Source: Xanthobacteraceae bacterium | GTDB lineage: Bacteria; Pseudomonadota; Alphaproteobacteria; Rhizobiales; Xanthobacteraceae | Assembly (NCBI GenBank): GCA_030043175.1 | Contig: JASHYD010000406.1 | Coordinates: 1 to 14,244 of the forward strand | Direction of reading: 5' to 3' | DNA length: 14,244 nt | In this document: piece by piece, positions 1 through 8,532 of the stretch | Position numbering within the stretch: the stretch's first letter is position 1 | Layout of the letters: each line of letters opens with the position of its first letter | Notes under the pieces: generated by a model | What the model was told of the DNA's origin: nothing | Databases searched by the model: none | What the model saw: the letters and a program-made list of their open reading frames with translations, nothing else | Made by a program: the position numbers and the translations under genes

Positions 1-315
1 AATCTCGGGCCCACCAGCAAGTCGCTGATCGAGCGCATCCAGGGTGACATTGCAAAACTCAAACAGGAAAATCCCTCGGCTCAAGTTCCGGCCGATCTGG
101 TGACCACTTCTGGCAGCGGGCTTGATCCCGATATCTCGCCGGAAGCGGCCCTGTTTCAGGTGCCTCGGGTTGCACAAGCCCGCAATCTGCCGGAAAACCA
201 GGTCCGCCAGCTTGTCGCGGAACACACGAGCGACCGCCTGATCGGTCTCTTCGGCGAGCCAAGCGTCAACGTGCTCGAACTCAACCTGGCTCTCGATCGC
301 GCAGCAGCTCGTTAG
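1..315 (+). CDS. kdpC: KdpC, potassium-transporting ATPase subunit C (3' part only)
   Basis: This is the C-terminal 104 residues of KdpC; the start lies before the window. The reading frame is open from base 1 and ends at TAG 313-315. KdpC is the single-span, periplasm-facing subunit of the KdpFABC high-affinity K+ pump and contacts the KdpA channel subunit. The visible part carries family signatures: NLGPTSK at the window edge, then DLVTTSGSGLDP followed by ISPEAA and QVPRVA, and the terminal NVLELNLALD block. It is followed after 35 bp by kdpD on the same strand, the usual kdpABC-kdpDE order. There is no convincing hairpin in the 35-bp gap, so read-through into kdpD is likely. The identification rests on these motifs and on the kdpDE neighbours. 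Confidence 0.95.
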   Translation, partial: NLGPTSKSLIERIQGDIAKLKQENPSAQVPADLVTTSGSGLDPDISPEAALFQVPRVAQARNLPENQVRQLVAEHTSDRLIGLFGEPSVNVLELNLALDRAAAR

Positions 316-350
316 TTCCTTGGAACCACGGGTCAAAAAGTTGATCGCTG

Positions 351-3074
351 ATGGGGGATCAGCTGCGCAAACCTGAGCAACGACCCTCGCCGGATGCCCT
401 GCTTGAAGCTGCACGACGGGAGGAGGGGCGTGTCGGCAAGCTCAGGATCTTTGTCGGTGCCGCACCCGGGGTCGGCAAGACGTACGAGATGCTCCAGAGT
501 GCACACGCGAGGGCAAAGGACGGCTACGACGTCGTTATCGGAGTCGTTGAGACCCATGGCCGCAAAGAAACAGAGACGCTGGTCGAGGGGCTGGAAATCA
601 TCCCTTGCCAGCGCATCGAATATAAAGGCCAATTGCTGCACGAGATGGATCTCGATGCCATCATCGCCCGTCGCCCACAGATCGTTCTGGTCGACGAGCT
701 TGCCCACACCAACGCACCTGGCAGCCGTCACCCGAAACGCTATCTGGACGTCGAAGAGCTGTTGAGCCACGGGATCGATGTCTATTCCACGGTAAATATT
801 CAACACATCGAAAGCCTAAATGACGTGGTCGCCCAGATCACCCATGTCCGCGTGCGCGCGACCGTCCCGGACTCGGTATTCGACCGCGCGGACGCCGTCG
901 AGCTGGTTGATCTCACGCCAGACGATCTGATCCAGCGTCTCAAAGAAGGCAAGGTCTACGTTCCCCAGCAGGCGGAGCGCGCGCTAGAGCACTTTTTCTC
1001 TCCGGCCAATCTCACCGCGCTCCGTGAGCTTGCGCTCCGCCGCACCGCGGATAGGGTTGACGAGCAATTGCTCAGTCAAATGCAGGCTGGAGCCATTGCG
1101 GGGCCCTGGGCTGCGGGTGAGCGCATCCTGGTCTGCATCAGCGAAGACCGGCGAGCCGCCGGCCTTGTTCGATACGCAAAACGGCTGGCGGACCGATTGC
1201 ACGGCCCATGGACGGCGCTTTACGTCGAGGGCCGACGCAGCTTGCAATACACCGAGGAGGAACGCGATCGCATCGCCGATACACTCCGTCTTGCCGAAAC
1301 GCTTGGAGGAGAGGCCGTCACGATTCCAAGCGCCGAGCTGAGACTCGCCGACGACGTCATTGGCCACGCGGAGTCTCACAACGCCACCCATATCGTCGTC
1401 GGGAAATCGAGCCGCTCGCGATGGTTTGAGATCATGCACGGCTCCGTCGTGCACGAATTGGTGCGCCGATCCGGCAATATCAGCGTGCACGTGATCGCCG
1501 GCGATGCGGCTGGCGGTCAACCGGTGCCGAAAAAGACGGTGCGGACGGCCGACCGCGCGGAAGCCTTCGATCTGCGACAGTACATCATCGCACTAGCGTT
1601 CGTTGGGATCGCGTTCGGCGTCGGTGAGGCGATCCAGCCGTGGCTCGGCATCGAAAATGTGGACCTTGCGTTTCTCACCGCTGTGGTCGGTGTAGCGGTG
1701 CGCTATGGATTGTGGCCTTCGCTGATTGCAAGTGCTGCCGCATCGCTTTGTTACAATTTGTTTTTCCTGCGGCCGATCTATACGTTCACGATCACCGATC
1801 CCACGAACGTCATCGCCTTCTTCTTCTTCACCGCTATGGCGGTTGTCGTGTCCAATGTAGCGTCGCGTTTGCGCACCCAGGCGGTTGTAGCGGTGAGCCG
1901 GGCGCGCACCAGCGAGTCGCTCTACGTGTTCAGCCGCAAGCTTGCCGGCGCAGGCGCCCTTGACGACGTACTGTGGGCGACGGCGTATCAGGCCGCACTA
2001 ATGCTCAAGGTTCGCGTCGTTCTCCTGCTGGCGGAAAACGACACGATTGTCGTCAAGGCTGGTTACCCGCCGGAGGATACGCTTGAAGGGCCCGACTTGG
2101 CTGCCGCCAGATGGGCGTGGCAAAGCAACCGCGCCGCCGGACGCGGATCGGATACGCTGCCAGGGGCAAGACGTCTTTTCTTGCCCCTGCGCACGGGGCG
2201 TGGCGCCGTCGGGGTGGTGGGCCTCGATGGCGATAAGCCCGGCCCGCTGTTAACCCCGGACGGGCGGCGTCTCCTCGACGCTTTGATGGACCAGGCGGCG
2301 CTTGCCATCGAACGCGTTCGTCTGGTGGAGGATCTGGACCGGGAGAAACGAACGGTCGAAACGGATCGTCTGCGCTCGGCGTTGCTGACGTCGATCTCCC
2401 ATGATCTCAAGACGCCGCTCGCCGGCATTCTCGGTGCCGCGAGCACGCTTCGCAGCCTGTCAGGTACATTGGATGGACCCGCGAAAGCCGATCTCATCAG
2501 TACGATTATCGACGAAGCCGAGCGGCTCAATCGGTTCATCGTCAACCTGCTCGACATGACAAAGCTGGAGTCGGGGGCCATTGTGCCGAACGCGGCCCTC
2601 CACGACCTTGGGGAGGTCGTCGGCAGCGCTCTTGAACGAACGAACAAAATTCTCGCTCACCACCGGATCGAGGTCGACCTCGCCAAAGGCTTGCGGACGG
2701 TGGAGATCGACCCCGTGCTGTTCGAGCAGGTCCTGTTCAACCTCTTCGACAACGCGGCGAAATACGCGCCCGCCGGAACGACGGTTCGCATCCAGAGTTG
2801 GCAGGACAGGGACTGCATCGGCTTGCAGGTGCTCGACGAGGGTGGGGGCATTCTGCCAGACGATTTGGAGCAGATCTTCGACAAGTTCTATCGGGCCCGC
2901 AAGGTAGATCAGGTGCGCGCGGGCACGGGACTTGGTCTCGCGATTTCACGTGGTTTCATCGAAGCCATGCACGGAACCATTTCAGCCGCGAACCGCACCG
3001 ACCGCAAGGGCGCGGTGTTTACGATCAGGCTTCCGGTTGCCACCCATGCGAAGCGACTGGACACGGCGGCATGA
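351..3074 (+). CDS. kdpD: KdpD, K+-responsive sensor histidine kinase
   Basis: KdpD senses K+ limitation or turgor stress and phosphorylates KdpE to induce kdpFABC. The product is 907 residues, close to the usual ~895. Domains in order: N-terminal KdpD domain with Walker A GAAPGVGKT (36-44) and Walker B-like IVLVDELAHTNAPGSRHP (111-128); a universal-stress-like domain at about 255-385 with the GKSSRSRW motif (351-358); four closely packed membrane helices (DUF4118) at about 410-505; a GAF-like linker at about 525-655; then the kinase core. The phospho-acceptor is His684 in SISHDLKTPLAG. The ATP-binding N box is at NLFDNAAKYAP (797-807), G1 at DEGGG (829-833) and G2 at GTGLGLAI (858-865). All catalytic motifs are intact. 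The Shine-Dalgarno before ATG 351 is weak. The stop overlaps the kdpE start (ATGA), which indicates translational coupling. Confidence 0.97.
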   Translation: MGDQLRKPEQRPSPDALLEAARREEGRVGKLRIFVGAAPGVGKTYEMLQSAHARAKDGYDVVIGVVETHGRKETETLVEGLEIIPCQRIEYKGQLLHEMDLDAIIARRPQIVLVDELAHTNAPGSRHPKRYLDVEELLSHGIDVYSTVNIQHIESLNDVVAQITHVRVRATVPDSVFDRADAVELVDLTPDDLIQRLKEGKVYVPQQAERALEHFFSPANLTALRELALRRTADRVDEQLLSQMQAGAIAGPWAAGERILVCISEDRRAAGLVRYAKRLADRLHGPWTALYVEGRRSLQYTEEERDRIADTLRLAETLGGEAVTIPSAELRLADDVIGHAESHNATHIVVGKSSRSRWFEIMHGSVVHELVRRSGNISVHVIAGDAAGGQPVPKKTVRTADRAEAFDLRQYIIALAFVGIAFGVGEAIQPWLGIENVDLAFLTAVVGVAVRYGLWPSLIASAAASLCYNLFFLRPIYTFTITDPTNVIAFFFFTAMAVVVSNVASRLRTQAVVAVSRARTSESLYVFSRKLAGAGALDDVLWATAYQAALMLKVRVVLLLAENDTIVVKAGYPPEDTLEGPDLAAARWAWQSNRAAGRGSDTLPGARRLFLPLRTGRGAVGVVGLDGDKPGPLLTPDGRRLLDALMDQAALAIERVRLVEDLDREKRTVETDRLRSALLTSISHDLKTPLAGILGAASTLRSLSGTLDGPAKADLISTIIDEAERLNRFIVNLLDMTKLESGAIVPNAALHDLGEVVGSALERTNKILAHHRIEVDLAKGLRTVEIDPVLFEQVLFNLFDNAAKYAPAGTTVRIQSWQDRDCIGLQVLDEGGGILPDDLEQIFDKFYRARKVDQVRAGTGLGLAISRGFIEAMHGTISAANRTDRKGAVFTIRLPVATHAKRLDTAA

Positions 3075-3760
3075 ATGCTGCTCCGACCAAGGTTCTGGTG
3101 GTCGATGACGAGCGCCCCATCCGCAAACTCCTGCGCACGGGGTTGAGCACGCAAGGCTACGACATTCTGGAGGCTCCCGACGGCAAGACGTCTTTGGAGC
3201 TGCTGGTGCAGAAACCGAATCTGATCATTCTTGATCTCGGATTGCCGGACATCCAAGGCCTGGATCTGCTGAGAACGATCCGCGCACGCGATGAAAGCGT
3301 ACCTATCGTGGTCCTATCGAGCCGCGGCGATGAGGCCGGCAAAGTCCAAGCGCTCGATCTCGGAGCTGATGACTACGTTACAAAGCCGTTCGGCATGGAT
3401 GAACTCCTTGCGCGGATGCGTACCGCACTTCGGCACCAGCTCCATATCCAAGGAGAGCGGCCGATTTTTCGTGTTGGCGACCTGTCGATGGATCTCGTAC
3501 GGCGCATCGTCAAGGTTGGCGATCGCGAGGTGAAGCTGTCTCCCAAGGAATATGATCTCCTGCGCGTGCTTGTTCAGCATGCCGGCAAAGTGGTGACGAA
3601 CCGATTCTTGCTGGGGGAGCTGTGGGATGCCGTCACCGAGCCCCAATATCTTCGCGTATACGTGCGGCAACTCAGGCAGAAGATCGAGACGAATCCTGAG
3701 CGTCCACATTATGTCCTGACCGAGACAGGAATCGGATATCGTTTGCGGGCGCCGGACTGA
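3071..3760 (+). CDS. kdpE: KdpE, OmpR-family response regulator
   Basis: This DNA-binding partner of KdpD activates the kdp operon when phosphorylated. It has 229 residues, the normal length for an OmpR/PhoB-type regulator. The receiver domain (about 7-120) has the acidic pair Asp12/Asp13, phospho-acceptor Asp55 in LIILDLGLPD and conserved Lys105 in DYVTKPF. The winged-helix effector domain (about 130-227) contains KLSPKEYDLLRVLVQHAGKVV and the C-terminal VRQLRQKIE and TETGIGYRL blocks typical of the family. I chose ATG 3071 because it overlaps the kdpD stop by 4 bp. A longer reading frame running back to 2798 is only an open shadow within kdpD. The gene ends the kdp operon and faces the end of the hydroxylase operon tail-to-tail. 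Confidence 0.96.
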   Translation: MNAAPTKVLVVDDERPIRKLLRTGLSTQGYDILEAPDGKTSLELLVQKPNLIILDLGLPDIQGLDLLRTIRARDESVPIVVLSSRGDEAGKVQALDLGADDYVTKPFGMDELLARMRTALRHQLHIQGERPIFRVGDLSMDLVRRIVKVGDREVKLSPKEYDLLRVLVQHAGKVVTNRFLLGELWDAVTEPQYLRVYVRQLRQKIETNPERPHYVLTETGIGYRLRAPD

Positions 3761-3988
3761 GCATTGAAACCAATCCCCAGCCGCCGAATTGCTCCCACTC
3801 CTTTAATTTAGGGGCTGCAAGGCGCGCCGGTGAAGTCAGCCCGAAGCTGCCGGCATAGCCGAGGTCAAAGGCCATGGCGCGGGTAGCAGCCGGTTCATGC
3901 TGATGATCTTGATCAAGCCGCCCCACGAGGGTCACCCAAACAGCCGGCATGGTCGCCGCAACTGGGCGCGTGAGCTAGCGAAAGACTT
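3761..3988. other. Convergent intergenic region, kdpE / hydroxylase operon
   Basis: These 228 bp separate two converging transcription units. I see no strong GC hairpin followed by a T-run in either direction. The only local symmetry is a short AGCTA/TAGCT pair (about 3973-3977 and 3990-3994) at the hydroxylase end. A minus-strand frame is open through most of the gap, but its translation matches no family I recognise and it runs into kdpE, so I do not call a gene. Confidence 0.5.
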
Positions 3989-4468
3989 TTAGCTTATGTC
4001 TCCCCGCGCGATTTCCTTGGCGGCCGCAACGATAGCCCGGACGATGTTGGCGTAGCCGGTGCAGCGGCAGATCTGGCCGCTAAGCTCATTGCGGACGGTT
4101 TGCGTGTCGGGGGTCGGCAGCCGCAGCAGGATATCGCGGGCGGTCACCAGCATGCCGGGCGTGCAAAATCCGCACTGCACAGCGTGATGCTCATGGAAAT
4201 TCCGGCGCAGCACCTGCGTCACCCCATCTTCGCGCAAACCTTCCAGCGTCTGCACGGATTGTCCATCGCACATCACTGCGAGGCGCAGGCATGAGCGCGT
4301 TGCCGTCCCGTTCACCAGGACCGTGCAGGCGCCGCAGGCACCGTGCTCGCATCCGAGGTGCGCAGCGGTGAGGCGGCAATGCTCCCGCAGGAAGTCCGCA
4401 AGTGTTTCGCGCGGCTCGACCTCGAATGCGGAGGTTGCGCCATTCACTTCGAGCGTTACGGTCGTCAT
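3989..4468 (-). CDS. Molybdenum hydroxylase, [2Fe-2S] small subunit (XdhA-N/CoxS type)
   Basis: This is the electron-transfer subunit of a three-subunit molybdenum hydroxylase. Two [2Fe-2S] clusters carry electrons from the Mo centre in the large subunit to FAD in the medium subunit. The protein has 159 residues, typical for CoxS-like subunits. The N-terminal plant-ferredoxin-type domain has Cys40, Cys45, Cys48 and Cys60 (CEHGACGAC, then C at +12). The C-terminal helical domain has Cys99 and Cys102 (CGFC) and Cys134 and Cys136 (CRC), so all eight ligands are present. It is last in the operon: its ATG at 4468 overlaps the stop of the FAD-subunit gene by 4 bp, implying translational coupling. 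There is no signal peptide, so a cytoplasmic location is expected. The family is certain; the substrate is not shown by this subunit. Confidence 0.95.
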   Translation of the reverse strand: MTTVTLEVNGATSAFEVEPRETLADFLREHCRLTAAHLGCEHGACGACTVLVNGTATRSCLRLAVMCDGQSVQTLEGLREDGVTQVLRRNFHEHHAVQCGFCTPGMLVTARDILLRLPTPDTQTVRNELSGQICRCTGYANIVRAIVAAAKEIARGDIS

Positions 4469-5298
4469 TGGCGTCGCATCTCCCGTAGCGCGCGCAAGAC
4501 CGTCGATGTGTGAAGGCGCGCCAAATACGCATCGGCATCCGGCACATGCAGCGCGAGATCATCGACGATCGCTGAACGAAGCTTGTCTTCCGAGGACTCG
4601 CCGGAAGCGATGTACGCGGCAACCCTCGCGAGCAAGCAGGGACGCGGCGCAGCGGCCCCGAGCGCAACCGAGACGGGGCCGTCATTACCGCACTGCACGG
4701 CGACTGCGATTGAACTTGCGAACGCGCCGCTTTTGCGTGCCACCTTGCAAAGTCCCCACCGCGGCCGCGCGCCGGGTAAGGGAATATCAAAGCCGAGGAT
4801 GATTTCATCCTGTGCTAATGACGTCGCGTAGTGCCCCCGGATGAAATCGCCGATCGCCTGCGTTCGCGCGCCTGCGCGCCCAGATATTCGCACCTCGGCG
4901 CCGAGCGCCATCAGGCAAACCGGCCAGTCGGCGGCGGGGTCGGCAAGCGCTGTGCTGCCGCCAACGGTGCCGTAATTGCGGACCGCTCGATAGGATATGC
5001 CGCCCGCGACGGTCCGCATCAGGCCGTCGAAAAGATCCGGAATTCGGCCATCTTCGATTTCAGCATGGGTCGTCAAAGCGCCGATCCGCAGGCCCGTTGG
5101 CGTGAGACGCGTCTCTTTGAGCTCCTGCAGTCCTGCCAGGCTGACCACCACGTCGGGGAGGGCGATACGCAGATTGAGCATCGGCACGAGCGACTGGCCT
5201 CCGGCAATGGCGATCGCCGACGTCGCGTCCAGGGCGAGCATTGCCGAGGCGTCGGCGACGGTGGCGGGGACCATGTATTCGAAAGGAGCGGCCTTCAT
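4465..5298 (-). CDS. Molybdenum hydroxylase, FAD-binding medium subunit (CoxM type)
   Basis: This is the flavin subunit of the hydroxylase, passing electrons from the [2Fe-2S] subunit to the final acceptor. It has 277 residues, normal for a CoxM-like chain. The PCMH-type FAD domain shows AGGQSLVPML (32-41) and RNYGTVGGSTALADPAADWP (107-126), the two pyrophosphate-binding loops of the family, followed by the CO dehydrogenase flavoprotein C-terminal domain (about 170-275, RKSGAFASSIAVAV onward). It is the middle gene of the operon: ATG 5298 overlaps the end of the large-subunit gene by 4 bp, and its own stop overlaps the small-subunit start by 4 bp. The transcription order large-medium-small differs from the medium-small-large order of classical coxMSL. 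No key motif is missing. The electron acceptor cannot be judged. Confidence 0.94.
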   Translation of the reverse strand: MKAAPFEYMVPATVADASAMLALDATSAIAIAGGQSLVPMLNLRIALPDVVVSLAGLQELKETRLTPTGLRIGALTTHAEIEDGRIPDLFDGLMRTVAGGISYRAVRNYGTVGGSTALADPAADWPVCLMALGAEVRISGRAGARTQAIGDFIRGHYATSLAQDEIILGFDIPLPGARPRWGLCKVARKSGAFASSIAVAVQCGNDGPVSVALGAAAPRPCLLARVAAYIASGESSEDKLRSAIVDDLALHVPDADAYLARLHTSTVLRALREMRRQ

Positions 5299-7652
5299 GA
5301 AGCGGACGTTTTCGCCTGGTGCGCCGACGCAACTGCTTCGGAAACGCGTCGCGGCGTGAGCGGCGTCTCGTTGAAGCTCGCACCGATATCGCGAAATGCG
5401 TCCGCGATGGCGTTGGCGATGGCTGCCGGAGGGGCGATCGCGCCGCCTTCGCCAAGTCCTTTGACGCCATACTCGGTGGTGAGCGCCGGTGTCACGATGT
5501 GCTCAATGCGCACCATTGGAATTTCCGGCGCGCACGGCACCATGTAGTCCGCAAAGGTCGTCGCGAGCGGCTGGCCGAGCTCATCGTAGGGTATTTCTTC
5601 ATAGAGGGCGGTGCCGATTCCCTGCGCAATGCCGCCCTGGACCTGGCCATCGACAATCATCGGGTTGATCATCGTGCCGCAGTCTTCGGAGACGACATAA
5701 TCCAGAAGCTCCGTCACGCCGCTGTTGGGGTCGACTGCCACCACGACCGCATGGGTACCGTATGCAAACACCCCCCCGGAGTCGGCCGGTTCGTATGTTG
5801 CAACTGTTTCAAGCAAAGGATCCATGCCGGCTGGCAGGTGATCCGGCCTCGCATTGGCCGCGTAGGCGATCTCGGCAAAGCTCACTTTTGCGGACGGCCC
5901 CTGAACCGTTCCTCGTTCAATCCGAATTGAAGCGACATCGGCCTGCAACAGATGCGCGCCGATGCGCCGGATTTTCTCGGCCAGCCCGCGCGTGGCCCTG
6001 GCGACCGCGCCACCAGCAAACACGATCGAGCGGGACGCAAAGGTGCCGAATCCATACGGCCCTACAGCCGTGTCACCGTAGCGAACCGAGATTTGTCCGG
6101 GATCGATCCCGAGCTCGTGGGCGGCAATCTGTGCCAAGGTCGTTTCGTGCCCTTGGCCATGGTTCTGCACCCCCACATAGAGCAAGACGGTGCCGTCCGG
6201 CAGCATGCGCGCATTGGCGGATTCGTATCCCGGGATGACCCGGAACTTGCGTTTGACGAATTCCACCGTGCCGTGGCCGCTCTGCTCAGTATAGAAGGCG
6301 AATCCGACGCCAATTCTTCGGCCGCCGGGTTCGCCCACCGCCTGTCGCTGGCGGATAGCGCGCAGATCAATCATGTCGCGGGCGATATCGAGCGAGGCTA
6401 CGTAGTCGCCAGTGTCAAGCTTCATGCCGGCGGCCGTGCGATACGGAAGCTCTGCGGCGGTGACAATGTTCTGACGACGAAGATCGAACGGCTCGCGTTC
6501 AAGCTCGTGGGCGACCTCATCGACAAGCCGCTCGATCGCGAAGGTTGCGCCCGGCCGCGCCACTCCGCGGTATGGCCCCATCGGCGCCTTGTTGGTTGCA
6601 ACCGTGTGCGCGTGGAGCTTGAGATGGCGGATGCGATAGGGCCCGGTGAGGTTACGGGACGCCATGCTGGCTTCCTGAAAGGCACCGGTCGGCCATAGCG
6701 CGTAGGCTCCGGCATCGATGTAGATGTCTCCTTCGACGCCAAGCAGAGTGCCGTCGCGGTCGGCGCAGATGGTCAGATCATAGGTGTGGTCGCGGGCGTG
6801 CGGAGAAGCCAAGAGGTGCTCGCGTCGATCCTCGATCCACCGCACGGGGTGTCCAACTTTGATGGCGATCGCCGCCACCGCCACGTCTTCAGGCATGATG
6901 CGGTTCTTGCCGCCGAAGCCACCACCCACATCCGGAGCGATGACGCGAACTTTGTGCTCCGGCAGGCCAAGCATCTTTGAGAGTGCCAATCGTTTAACTT
7001 GGCCGCCCTGCGATGACAGATAAACGACCAACTCATCCAACCGGTGGTCCCAGTAGGCGAGGACGCCACGGCCTTCGAGTGAAACCGTCGCCTGACGATT
7101 GAGCCGTAGGCGCCGCCGCAGTCGGATCGGCGCCGAGGCGAGCGTGTCCGGATTTCCTTCCGCAACGGTCGTGCTGATGTAGGCGTTGCTCGGCCAATCC
7201 TCGAACACGCGCGGGCTGTCTGGACGCATTGCAGCCACGACGTCGACCACCGCCGGCAACTCGTCGAGTTCGACCTCGACCCGGTCCGCCAAATCCTCCG
7301 CTTGGGCCCGCGTCGGCATTACGCAGGCCGCGATGGTCTGCCCGACATAGCGGACCCGATCGTCCGCCAACGGCGGATAGGGGCTGTGACGGTGGGCCGC
7401 AAGCTCTGGCCCCGCCTCGAGAACATTGATCGGACCGATATCCGCGAGGGTGAACACCCGAGCGTTGCGGTCGGCAGGTTTGCTCACGCGCCTTATGCGA
7501 GCATGCGCCATCTGACTGCGAACGAATGCAACATCCTGTGTGCCGGGCACCAGCACGTCGGCAATGAACATGCCGTAACCGTGCAGATGACGCGCGTCCT
7601 CCTTGCGCAGCAGGCGCGCGCCGATCCAGCCGTCGGCATGCTCGTCAGTCAT
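5295..7652 (-). CDS. Molybdenum hydroxylase, molybdopterin-binding large subunit (XdhB/CoxL-like)
   Basis: This catalytic subunit holds the molybdopterin cytosine-dinucleotide-type cofactor and hydroxylates its substrate with oxygen from water. It has 785 residues, usual for CoxL-like chains. The a/b hammerhead domain spans about 20-130 and is followed by two Mo-cofactor domains. Visible motifs are PDVGGGFGGK (240-249), the active-site loop GPYRGVARPG (359-368), QNHGQGHET (496-504), VQGGIAQGIG (671-680) and KGLGEGGAIAPP (731-742) with the catalytic Glu735. The loop lacks the AYRCSFR sequence of form I CO dehydrogenase, so CO oxidation is not supported. ATG 7652 is directly preceded by an in-frame TAG, which fixes it as the earliest start. 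The Shine-Dalgarno is weak. The gene starts just after a strong promoter overlapped by a repeated operator. No XdhC-like maturation gene is in the window. The substrate is unknown, possibly an N-heterocycle. Confidence 0.93.
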   Translation of the reverse strand: MTDEHADGWIGARLLRKEDARHLHGYGMFIADVLVPGTQDVAFVRSQMAHARIRRVSKPADRNARVFTLADIGPINVLEAGPELAAHRHSPYPPLADDRVRYVGQTIAACVMPTRAQAEDLADRVEVELDELPAVVDVVAAMRPDSPRVFEDWPSNAYISTTVAEGNPDTLASAPIRLRRRLRLNRQATVSLEGRGVLAYWDHRLDELVVYLSSQGGQVKRLALSKMLGLPEHKVRVIAPDVGGGFGGKNRIMPEDVAVAAIAIKVGHPVRWIEDRREHLLASPHARDHTYDLTICADRDGTLLGVEGDIYIDAGAYALWPTGAFQEASMASRNLTGPYRIRHLKLHAHTVATNKAPMGPYRGVARPGATFAIERLVDEVAHELEREPFDLRRQNIVTAAELPYRTAAGMKLDTGDYVASLDIARDMIDLRAIRQRQAVGEPGGRRIGVGFAFYTEQSGHGTVEFVKRKFRVIPGYESANARMLPDGTVLLYVGVQNHGQGHETTLAQIAAHELGIDPGQISVRYGDTAVGPYGFGTFASRSIVFAGGAVARATRGLAEKIRRIGAHLLQADVASIRIERGTVQGPSAKVSFAEIAYAANARPDHLPAGMDPLLETVATYEPADSGGVFAYGTHAVVVAVDPNSGVTELLDYVVSEDCGTMINPMIVDGQVQGGIAQGIGTALYEEIPYDELGQPLATTFADYMVPCAPEIPMVRIEHIVTPALTTEYGVKGLGEGGAIAPPAAIANAIADAFRDIGASFNETPLTPRRVSEAVASAHQAKTSAS

Positions 7653-7672
7653 CTAGCGGCTAAATTCGGCTT

Positions 7673-7704
7673 GCGTATACGATCGGACCATAACGTATGC
7701 ACGC
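7673..7704. promoter_or_regulatory. Operator copy A: GTATAC-N14-GTATGC over the hydroxylase promoter
   Basis: GTATAC (7675-7680) and GTATGC (7695-7700) start exactly 20 bp apart, about two helical turns. The 32-bp block matches copy B at 8538-8569 at 24 of 32 positions with no gaps, by my hand count. GTATAC fits the FadR-subfamily GntR operator consensus (GT-M-K-AC). One half lies in the -35/-10 spacer of the minus-strand promoter and the other at its expected start point, so bound protein should repress. The likely ligand is the GntR protein at 7768-8481. Confidence 0.75.
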
Positions 7705-7714
7705 AGCCTGTCAA
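7687..7714 (-). promoter_or_regulatory. Sigma70-type promoter of the molybdenum hydroxylase operon
   Basis: On the minus strand a perfect -35 TTGACA (7714-7709) is followed after a 16-bp spacer by TATGGT (7692-7687; 4 of 6 matches to TATAAT). Transcription would start near 7680, giving a leader of about 28 nt before ATG 7652. Operator copy A occupies the spacer and the start point. The regulator gene upstream is on the same strand, so the operon may also receive read-through from it. Confidence 0.65.
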
Positions 7715-7767
7715 TCCGGCATGCCTGTCGGCGGATGCCCCGAAGCGCAAATCTCTCAATTCCCCAT

Positions 7768-8481
7768 CTACCGGCCGCTCGGGCGTCGAGGCTGTAGACT
7801 TTGGGTCGAGCGAATTTCTGCCTTGCGGGAGAAATGCTCGATAACCTGCAGGCCTGTGGCGGTCACGTGATCTCGCATAACCGTATAGGCACCCTGTGCG
7901 TCGGATCGCGCGATCGCCTCAACAATCTTGTCATGTTCGTGGAATGCGTATTCGGTTTGGCCGGGGACGAATTGAAGTGCTCGAAAAGGAGCAAGCCTTT
8001 GCCGAAAGCTCCGCGTGGCCGATGCGATGCTTACGTTGTGTGCGCCCTGATAGATGATTTCGTGGAATTCATTGTTCAGTGCCGCCAAATCTTGGGTACC
8101 ATCTAAAATCCTCTGCTCTCGATTGAGGTTCACAACTTCCAGCCGCTTCTTCTCCAGCATGGTCATACGCACCGCGCCGAGCTTCGCGCAAAGCGCTTCG
8201 AATTCAGCCAGCGCCTCGAACATGTCGTTAAGCTCGCCGACATCGATCCGCGCGACTGTCACTCCCTTTCGTGGGGTAACTTCAACAAGACCTGTCCCGC
8301 TCAATCTCCGAAGCGCTTCGCGTATGGGTGTTCGCGACACGCCGAACTTTCGGCAGATGCTTGGCTCGTCGAGGCGAGCGCCAGGCTGCGTTGCTCCGGA
8401 CAAAATGTCCTTGACCAGCGCACGAAAGATTTCCTCAGACAACGTCACGGGTTGAGCACCGCTTGGGCTCGTCAATTCCAC
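7768..8481 (-). CDS. GntR-family transcriptional regulator, FadR subfamily (FCD domain)
   Basis: This is a ligand-responsive DNA-binding regulator of 237 residues, typical for the FadR subfamily. The N-terminal winged helix (about 12-80) has the GntR core around SICRKFGVSRTPIREALRRL (41-60) and then a wing (PRKGV). The C-terminal all-helical FCD domain (about 85-215) keeps a likely metal/ligand-binding set: Asn136 and His140 in NNEFH, His183 in HEHDKI, and His205 in RDHV. The start is GTG 8481. The frame extends upstream only to a stop near 8548 and no better start is seen; the nearby ATG (8483-8481) is out of frame. The Shine-Dalgarno is weak. The gene sits between two copies of a FadR-type operator, one covering the divergent binding-protein promoter and the other the hydroxylase promoter. 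The likely role is a local, autoregulated repressor relieved by the pathway substrate or an intermediate. Confidence 0.92.
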   Translation of the reverse strand: MELTSPSGAQPVTLSEEIFRALVKDILSGATQPGARLDEPSICRKFGVSRTPIREALRRLSGTGLVEVTPRKGVTVARIDVGELNDMFEALAEFEALCAKLGAVRMTMLEKKRLEVVNLNREQRILDGTQDLAALNNEFHEIIYQGAHNVSIASATRSFRQRLAPFRALQFVPGQTEYAFHEHDKIVEAIARSDAQGAYTVMRDHVTATGLQVIEHFSRKAEIRSTQSLQPRRPSGR

Positions 8482-8532
8482 ATCAGGCTTCGCGGCCAGT
8501 CCAAGATCCAGGGCCGATCCGACGTGAGAAGT

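Noticed and set aside
3672..3950. 92-codon minus-strand frame in the kdpE/hydroxylase gap
   Set aside because: It runs into the end of kdpE in antisense, has no clear ribosome binding site, and matches no family I recognise; a decayed gene fragment cannot be excluded.
3761..3988. Bidirectional terminator between kdpE and the hydroxylase operon
   Set aside because: No stem of useful length followed by a T-run is visible; only a 5-bp AGCTA/TAGCT pair is present.
5295..7652. Annotation of the large subunit as aerobic CO dehydrogenase CoxL
   Set aside because: The form I active-site loop AYRCSFR is absent, and no coxDEFG accessory genes are seen.
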